Shown here: piece by piece, positions 5,602 to 10,632 of the stretch
How the letters are laid out: each line of letters opens with the position of its first letter
Numbering within the stretch: the stretch's first letter is position 1
From: Lachnospiraceae bacterium
GTDB lineage: Bacteria; Bacillota; Clostridia; Lachnospirales; Lachnospiraceae
NCBI GenBank assembly: GCA_017446125.1
Contig: JAFSRL010000007.1
Span: 1 to 10,632, forward strand
Direction of reading: 5' to 3'
DNA: 10,632 bases
Translations under genes and position numbers: made by a program
Notes under the pieces: model-generated
What the model was told of the DNA's origin: nothing
The model's input: only the letters and a program-made list of their open reading frames with translations
Databases searched by the model: none

Positions 5602-8143
5602 CGAAGAAGCAAGGATCGGCGGGGTTTGGTTAAACTTCAAACACTACTCGGGGCTGGATCTTTACAGTGACGGAAAAATCGAGGATGAGATTTTAAACAT
5701 CGTGCAGCGCAATGCGTCGGAGGATTTTCCGGCGGTCATCGAAAACAGGGAGAGCTGGCCGGTGTTGTATCATTTGTCGGAGCAGCGCGCGAACATCATC
5801 GAGTGGATGCCCATCACGAAGGACGATAAGGTGTTGGAGGTGGGCTCGGGCTGCGGCGCAATCACGGGCGCGCTTGCGGAAAAGGCGGGCAGCGTGACCT
5901 GCGTTGACTTATCGAAAAAGCGCAGCCAGATCAACGCGACGAGAAACCAGAACCGAAGCAACATCACGATTCATGTCGGAAATTTCAGGGACATCGAGCC
6001 GGACCTGGACACGGACTTTGATTATATTTTCTTGATCGGGGTGTTTGAATACGGACAGGGCTACATGGGTGAGGACCATCCGTATGAGATGTTTTTGAAT
6101 CTTCTGCGCAGGCATTTGTCGCGCGGCGGGCGCATCGTCATCGCGATTGAGAACCGTCTGGGGCTGAAGTATTTTGCTGGCTGCAAGGAGGACCACCTTG
6201 CGACGTACTTCTCCGGAATCGAGGGCTACACGGATGATTCGGTGGCAAGGACGTTTACGAGGAACGGACTCATCCGTATTTTCAAGGCATGCGGCATTCA
6301 GGAGTACCACTTCTATTATCCGTATCCGGATTATAAGTTCATGACGCTCATGCACTCGGACTCGTATCACCCGCACCCCGGCGAGATGATGGACAACGTC
6401 CACAACTTCGACAACGACCGGATGGTGCTCTTCAACGAGAAGAAGGCGTATGACGCGATCATCGCCGACGGGATGTATCCGGAGTTTGCTAACTCCTTCC
6501 TTGTGGTTTTGGGACCCGGCTTTGACACGGTGTACACGAAGTATTCGAATGACCGCGTGGATGAGTTTAAGATTCGCACGGACATCTGTCTGGAAACCTC
6601 CGACCGCCTGATTGTGCGCAAGGTGCCGCTCACGACCGCGGCGAGGGATCACATCCACAACATTCACGCGGCGTATGTGAATCTCATCGAACGCTTCCGC
6701 GGAGGCGACTTAGAGGTCAACGACTGTCAGGTCGACATCCGAAGCTGTACCGCGATGTTTACCTTCGTGCACGGCGTACCGCTTTCGGAGCTCATGGACC
6801 AGTGTCTGTTCAAGAACGACATGGATGCCTTCATGCGGCTGTTCAAGGAATACTTACACCGCATCTCTTATAAGGACAATTATCCGGTCGCGGATTACGA
6901 CCTGATTTTCCCCAACATCATGGTGAACGGTCCCATCTGGACGATCATCGATTACGAGTGGACCTACGGCAAGTGCATCCCGCCCAGGGAGATCGCCTTC
7001 CGCGCAATCCACAACTATGTGTTGGAGGACAGGCGCCGCGCAAGCCTTGACGTGCAAAAGCTCTACAACATGCTGGGCTTAACGGAGAGCGACATCAATA
7101 CGCTTTTGGAGGAGGAAGCCGGCTTCCAGAAATACGTGACCGGCAACCGCATGTCGATGGTGGAGCTCTGGCTCAAGATGGGCGGCAAACAGATCATTCC
7201 GAAGGAGCTCGACTTAGGGCGCGAGGCCATGCCGAAGGTGGAACGCGAAAAGCCTGCGGACAACGTCATCCAGCTCTATCAGGATTTGGGACAGGGCTAC
7301 GACGAGGCACGCTCCATCTTCCCCAAGATCACTTATGACGAAAACGGACAGGTGACGCTGGTGATCGGGGTTGACCAGACCGCGCGCGCGGTGCGCATCG
7401 ATCCCGCGTTCAAATCCTGCATGGTGAATATCAAGCAGGTGCTCTGGAACACGGTGCCTCTGGGCGGAACCGGCGCCGGACTGCAGATCAAGCCGAACGG
7501 CACCTATTTAAGCCCCGACACGATTGTGTTTGCGACAAACGATCCCTTCATCGAATTCCGCTTCGACAACGCGCAGGTGATGATGAAGCCGCAGAACCGT
7601 TTGTCCGTTACCTTCGCGATGTCTTTGATGCCCATGCAGATGGCGGAGAAGATGATTGCGGATGCGCGCACGCGCAGCGACGAGCTCTTCGTCATGGAGC
7701 AGCAGCGCGAGATGGCGGCGGCGCGTGACTTGAAGGTCAATGAATTGCAGAAGACCCTGCGCAGCATCACAGCGGGAGCACCCGCAAAGGGCACGGTCGA
7801 CATGGGTGTGCCGGGTGATGTTGCGGGAAAGAAGTTTGAAATCAATGCGGACATGTTAAAAGCGACAAAGACCCCTGCCGCGATGGCGGTGGAGGAAGCG
7901 TCAGTGGTTGCGGAAGCGGTGGTGGAGGAAGTGGTGTCTTCGGCGCCCGCCGCGAATAAGGTGCAGGATGCCGGCGCGGTCACAAGGGCGGAAGCAGCCG
8001 CAAAGAAAAAGGTGCAGGAAAAGCAGGTGATCGAAGAGGACGATGACGACGACATCTTCGACGAGTCCGCGTTTGAATACGACGAAGACATCGAGGAGGA
8101 TGACTCCGCCATCACGAAATTTTTCAAGAAGCTGATCCGGTGA
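5594..8143 (+). CDS. Methyltransferase plus kinase-like protein, WbdD-like domain order; putative glycan chain-capping enzyme
   Basis: 849 aa, probably cytoplasmic. Residues about 55-240 form a class I SAM-dependent methyltransferase: motif I VLEVGSGCGAITG at 80-92, the acidic VTCVDLS at 101-107, and IAIENRLGLKYFAGC at 183-197. Residues about 310-475 resemble an aminoglycoside-phosphotransferase/WbdD-type kinase: candidate ATP-site lysine K343, a DYDLIFPN loop (434-441, D436 and N441 in HGDxxxxN spacing with the histidine replaced by D434) and IDYEWT (452-457, metal-site D453). A beta-rich part follows (about 575-675), then a short helical/coiled-coil stretch (682-725), an Ala/Val/Glu-rich low-complexity linker (755-810), an Asp/Glu-rich patch (814-837) and a basic amphipathic end (ITKFFKKLIR). 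The same order (methyltransferase, kinase, tail) occurs in WbdD, which caps O-antigen chains. The methyltransferase is clear; the kinase-like assignment is moderate, and activity and sugar target are unknown. Confidence 0.85.
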   Translation: MIDEEARIGGVWLNFKHYSGLDLYSDGKIEDEILNIVQRNASEDFPAVIENRESWPVLYHLSEQRANIIEWMPITKDDKVLEVGSGCGAITGALAEKAGSVTCVDLSKKRSQINATRNQNRSNITIHVGNFRDIEPDLDTDFDYIFLIGVFEYGQGYMGEDHPYEMFLNLLRRHLSRGGRIVIAIENRLGLKYFAGCKEDHLATYFSGIEGYTDDSVARTFTRNGLIRIFKACGIQEYHFYYPYPDYKFMTLMHSDSYHPHPGEMMDNVHNFDNDRMVLFNEKKAYDAIIADGMYPEFANSFLVVLGPGFDTVYTKYSNDRVDEFKIRTDICLETSDRLIVRKVPLTTAARDHIHNIHAAYVNLIERFRGGDLEVNDCQVDIRSCTAMFTFVHGVPLSELMDQCLFKNDMDAFMRLFKEYLHRISYKDNYPVADYDLIFPNIMVNGPIWTIIDYEWTYGKCIPPREIAFRAIHNYVLEDRRRASLDVQKLYNMLGLTESDINTLLEEEAGFQKYVTGNRMSMVELWLKMGGKQIIPKELDLGREAMPKVEREKPADNVIQLYQDLGQGYDEARSIFPKITYDENGQVTLVIGVDQTARAVRIDPAFKSCMVNIKQVLWNTVPLGGTGAGLQIKPNGTYLSPDTIVFATNDPFIEFRFDNAQVMMKPQNRLSVTFAMSLMPMQMAEKMIADARTRSDELFVMEQQREMAAARDLKVNELQKTLRSITAGAPAKGTVDMGVPGDVAGKKFEINADMLKATKTPAAMAVEEASVVAEAVVEEVVSSAPAANKVQDAGAVTRAEAAAKKKVQEKQVIEEDDDDDIFDESAFEYDEDIEEDDSAITKFFKKLIR

Positions 8144-8145
8144 CG

Positions 8146-8149
8146 CGAG
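8146..8149 (+). promoter_or_regulatory. Short ribosome binding site of the glycosyltransferase
   Basis: GAGG lies in the 7-base gap (8144-8150) directly before the ATG at 8151. Spacing is unusually short (1 base), so initiation may depend on coupling to the upstream stop at 8141-8143. Confidence 0.4.
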
Positions 8150-8150
8150 G

Positions 8151-10289
8151 ATGATCAAGGAGACCGTCAAAGGCTTTCTGGAGAGGAAGCAATTAAAACA
8201 GTATCACCGGATGTTGAAGACGCGCATGGTTTCTTACTCCGATTGGGAGCACGCGCGCGAGAAGGCGGACCACAAGGAGCTGCCGAATGTCAAGGAGGTC
8301 GCGGAGGGCGCGCAGATTCACGTGCGCATGTATTCCGAGATTCGCGACCTGATGAAGGAAGGGTTTTTTTCGCGCGTGGAGCGGGACGATATCATTCTGT
8401 TCGTGTCGGACCACGGGCGCTTGTCCAGGCAGGCAAAGCAGTATGTTGCCTGCTATTTCTATTTGCATCCCGAGACCATGCTGGTGTACGGTGACGAGGA
8501 CAAGCTGGTGGGGAAGGACACGTATGACGATCCCTTCTTTAAGCCGGACTGGTCGCCGAATACGTATCTGTACAGCTGTTATATCGGAAGCGTTTTTGCG
8601 GTGCGGGGGAAGCTGTTGCGCGATCTTCCGACGCTGCAGGAGCTGCGTGACGAGACGGACGAGGATGACGTGACGGACGAAAACACGATTGCGTTTCATG
8701 CGCTGGCGTTTCTGGAATCCGATGAGAAGATTCAGGACTCGACGTCATTGGCGGCGGGGGATGCGCTGTTCTATTTGCTTGCGGAGGCCGTGGGCGGTTT
8801 TGAGAAACGCGAGGGGTTGAATTTTCCGGTCGGGCACATCGATGAGATTTTGTTCCACCGCGATTCCGTGCGCGACCGCTATTACACAAGGCGCAGAAAG
8901 TTCAAGCGCGACGATCCGGTGCCGGAGGGCGATCCCTTGGTGTCAATCATCATTCCCAGTAAGGACAATGTCGATATTCTGAAGCAATGTCTGGTGTCTT
9001 TGGCGCGGCACTGCAATACGAAGGCGCACACGATCCGCTACGAGATTATTATTGTCGACAACGGGTCACAGGCGCAGGCACGTGTTGGGATTCAGAATTT
9101 TGCGCACCAGTTGATCGGGTATGAAGGAATTGTTGACATCCGTTATCTCTACCGGTTCATGGAGTTCAATTTTTCCGCGATGTGTAACTTAGGTGCCAAG
9201 GCGTCGCGCGGAACGTATCTGTTGTTTTTGAACGATGACATCGAGGCGATGGTCGACGGATGGCTGGGTGACATGGTGCTGCAGGCGATGAAACCGCGTA
9301 ACGGCGCGGTGGGCGCGAAGCTCTTGTATCCGAAGTCGGATTTGATTCAGCATGCCGGCATCGCGAATGTGCGGCGGGGACCCGTGCACAAGCTTTTGAA
9401 GATGCACGACAAGGAGGTGCATTACTTTGGCTACAACCGCGGCATCCACGACATGATCGCCGTGACCGGCGCGTGCTTAATGGTCGCAAGAGAAAAGTTT
9501 GCGGAGGTCGAAGGGTTCTCCGAGTCACTCGCGGTTGCCTTCAACGATGTGGACCTGTGCTATAAGCTGCTCGAGAAGGGCTACTACAATGTCTGCTGCA
9601 ATCATTTCTTCTTATTCCACTACGAGTCGTTTTCGCGCGGAATCGACACGGAGGATTTGGAGAAGATGGAGCGGCTTGCGAGAGAGTACCGTGTGCTCAT
9701 GCGTGCGCACAGGGCGCTGTTCCATTACGATCCGTTCTACAGCGCGCACCTCGTCGAGGACGAGCATGTGCCGCAGGTGATGCGCAATGAGGATCACTGG
9801 CCGCCGGAGGAGCTGGCGGAGGCAAAGGTGACGCTGCACGAGAAGGGCTTGCCGCCGGCGTGGGAGGATAAGTGCGTGCAGGTGGGTGTCGAGTATTCGG
9901 GTCCCATCGACGAGTGGTATGACTTAGAGGAAGAAGAGGGGCGCTACAACGACCTCGGATATTATGTGAAGGGCTACAGCTTTGTGATTGGTGCGGATAA
10001 CGCGATGTATGAGCGGCATGCGATTTTCCGCCGGGCGGAAGGGCCTTCCGTTGCGCCCAGACCCAAAGGACACAAGGTGTGGTCCGCGCCGGTGTTTGAG
10101 TACTACCGCCGCGATGTCGAGGAGAACTTAGAGGGACAGACGAATGTCCTCCTGACCGGATTCAAGGTGCGCCTTGGCGTAAACGCCCTGCCGGAGGGAA
10201 CCTATCAGGTGGGGATTTTGGAAATTGATAAAACAGGGCGGCAGCGGATTACGCGCTGGGCGCCAAACCTTTTATATGTCACAAAATAA
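8151..10289 (+). CDS. Two-module GT2 glycosyltransferase (probable rhamnan/cell-wall glycan synthesis)
   Basis: 712 aa, probably cytoplasmic and membrane-associated. The second module (about 260-530) is a complete GT2/GT-A fold: VSIIIPSKD at 264-272, IIIVDNGS at 299-306, the nucleotide/metal motif LFLNDDIE at 358-365, GAVGAKLLYP at 385-394 and the acceptor-side FNDVDLC at 464-470. The first module (about 75-225) looks like only the second half of another GT-A domain: SDHGRLS (86-92) sits where DxDD is expected, then YGDEDKL (113-119) and DPFFKPDWSPN (127-137). A C-terminal beta-rich domain (about 570-712) follows. Such two-unit GT2 proteins are frequent in rhamnose-rich polysaccharide clusters; the donor is plausibly dTDP-L-rhamnose from the upstream genes, but this cannot be read from sequence. 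It starts 7 bases after the methyltransferase stop and overlaps the next gene by 14 bases. Confidence 0.9.
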   Translation: MIKETVKGFLERKQLKQYHRMLKTRMVSYSDWEHAREKADHKELPNVKEVAEGAQIHVRMYSEIRDLMKEGFFSRVERDDIILFVSDHGRLSRQAKQYVACYFYLHPETMLVYGDEDKLVGKDTYDDPFFKPDWSPNTYLYSCYIGSVFAVRGKLLRDLPTLQELRDETDEDDVTDENTIAFHALAFLESDEKIQDSTSLAAGDALFYLLAEAVGGFEKREGLNFPVGHIDEILFHRDSVRDRYYTRRRKFKRDDPVPEGDPLVSIIIPSKDNVDILKQCLVSLARHCNTKAHTIRYEIIIVDNGSQAQARVGIQNFAHQLIGYEGIVDIRYLYRFMEFNFSAMCNLGAKASRGTYLLFLNDDIEAMVDGWLGDMVLQAMKPRNGAVGAKLLYPKSDLIQHAGIANVRRGPVHKLLKMHDKEVHYFGYNRGIHDMIAVTGACLMVAREKFAEVEGFSESLAVAFNDVDLCYKLLEKGYYNVCCNHFFLFHYESFSRGIDTEDLEKMERLAREYRVLMRAHRALFHYDPFYSAHLVEDEHVPQVMRNEDHWPPEELAEAKVTLHEKGLPPAWEDKCVQVGVEYSGPIDEWYDLEEEEGRYNDLGYYVKGYSFVIGADNAMYERHAIFRRAEGPSVAPRPKGHKVWSAPVFEYYRRDVEENLEGQTNVLLTGFKVRLGVNALPEGTYQVGILEIDKTGRQRITRWAPNLLYVTK

Positions 10290-10632
10290 ATTTAAAAGTA
10301 CATTTTTAAAATACGCCGCCGTCATCCTCGTCCTCTTCTATGTTGGCTTTGCCCTTTTTGACGGGCCCGTCTGGGCGAAGGACTCCGCAAGCTACACCGG
10401 CATGGCGATTTCGCGCGAGCCGGTGTATCCGTTATTTCTGGCATTTTTCAGAATGATCTTCGGGGAGGAAGCAGGCAGGAACGGCCTGCCGGCCTACCTT
10501 TTTCCCGCGGTAATCGTGCAGTCGCTCGTCAACGCATACGCGGTGTGGGTGCTGGTGCGTGCGGTGTTGCATGCTGTGAGAGGTGAGTCAGAGGGGACGG
10601 GTACACTGACTCATTTTTCGGAAAAACGAGTC
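10276..10632 (+). CDS. Partial membrane protein, possibly a polysaccharide GT-C-like or flippase-like protein (3' end outside window)
   Basis: An open frame begins with ATG at 10276, overlapping the glycosyltransferase stop by 14 bases, and stays open for 119 codons to the window edge. It has a hydrophobic helix at about residues 13-28 (YAAVILVLFYVGFALF), a polar loop with DSASYTGMAISREPVYP (37-53), a hydrophobic LFLAFFRMIF segment (54-63) and another helix at about 80-100. A first helix followed by an acidic Asp-containing loop is reminiscent of multi-pass GT-C glycosyltransferases, but the fragment is too short for a family call. No Shine-Dalgarno is visible and the start region (10268-10312) is notably AT-rich. 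The last 16 or so codons run through a palindromic element, so the native gene may be altered or broken here. Confidence 0.7.
   Translation, partial: MSQNKFKSTFLKYAAVILVLFYVGFALFDGPVWAKDSASYTGMAISREPVYPLFLAFFRMIFGEEAGRNGLPAYLFPAVIVQSLVNAYAVWVLVRAVLHAVRGESEGTGTLTHFSEKRV
10584..10632. repeat. GGGACGG-type palindromic repeat (REP-like), tandem hairpins
   Basis: TGAGTCAG (10584-10591) and CTGACTCA (10606-10613) are an 8-bp perfect inverted repeat around a 14-base loop (10592-10605) containing GGGGACGGG. The right arm is shared with a second hairpin: GACTC (10608-10612) and GAGTC (10628-10632) flank TTTTT-CGG-AAAAA. The form stem-GGGACGG-stem resembles dispersed palindromes I know from Clostridia, which are thought to be REP-like and spread by Y1 (RAYT-type) transposases. 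The palindromes are certain; the family assignment is from memory and needs a genome-wide search. Confidence 0.65.

Noticed and set aside
7504..8127. 207-codon minus-strand frame rich in Ser and Ala
   Set aside because: It is the complement of the Glu/Asp/Ala-rich tail of the methyltransferase protein; low complexity only mirrors the sense strand.
10614..10626. TTTTT-CGG-AAAAA as a stand-alone intrinsic terminator of the last gene
   Set aside because: The stem is A/T only, lies within an open reading frame and is better explained as part of the palindromic element; the sequence ends before any following T-tract could be judged.

Overview
This window is one co-directional (+ strand) gene cluster for synthesis, capping and ABC-type export of a rhamnose-type cell-surface polysaccharide. 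Protein style (RmlA/B/C, an RgpC/Wzm-like permease, a Wzt with a C-terminal sugar-binding domain, multi-domain GT2 enzymes), GC-rich third positions, Shine-Dalgarno starts and very tight packing suggest a Bacillota genome, most likely a GC-richer Lachnospiraceae-like Clostridia. That taxonomic call is inferred from resemblance, not from a marker gene.

Layout. 1-73: leader with a perfect 11-bp tandem repeat and a good ribosome binding site. 74-1156: dTDP-glucose 4,6-dehydratase (rfbB/rmlB). 1157-1292: the only sizeable internal gap, rich in inverted repeats. 1293-2162: glucose-1-phosphate thymidylyltransferase (rfbA/rmlA). 2152-2709: an unrecognised small membrane-anchored protein with a SpaA/CnaB-like beta domain and an EF-hand-like acidic loop. 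2719-3285: dTDP-4-dehydrorhamnose 3,5-epimerase (rfbC/rmlC). 3263-4306: ABC-2 export permease with an ambiguous 5' end. 4303-5601: Wzt-type ATPase with a C-terminal carbohydrate-binding domain. 5594-8143: 849-aa methyltransferase plus kinase-like protein, domain order like the O-antigen chain terminator WbdD. 8151-10289: 712-aa glycosyltransferase with a degenerate first GT-A unit and a complete second one. 10276-10632: start of a membrane protein gene that runs off the window and contains a GGGACGG-type palindromic element near the edge.

How it may work together. RmlA, RmlB and RmlC take glucose-1-phosphate to dTDP-4-keto-L-rhamnose; the final reductase RmlD is not in the window. Glycosyltransferases, of which one is visible, would build the glycan on a lipid carrier in the cytoplasm. 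The methyltransferase/kinase-like protein is placed and built to cap the chain end, and the Wzt C-terminal domain is of the type that in Gram-negative systems reads such a cap before the Wzm/Wzt transporter exports the chain. The cap-and-read logic in a Gram-positive-type cluster is the most interesting inference here. Almost all junctions from 2152 onward are overlaps or gaps under 10 bases, so translation is probably coupled and the set is probably co-transcribed.
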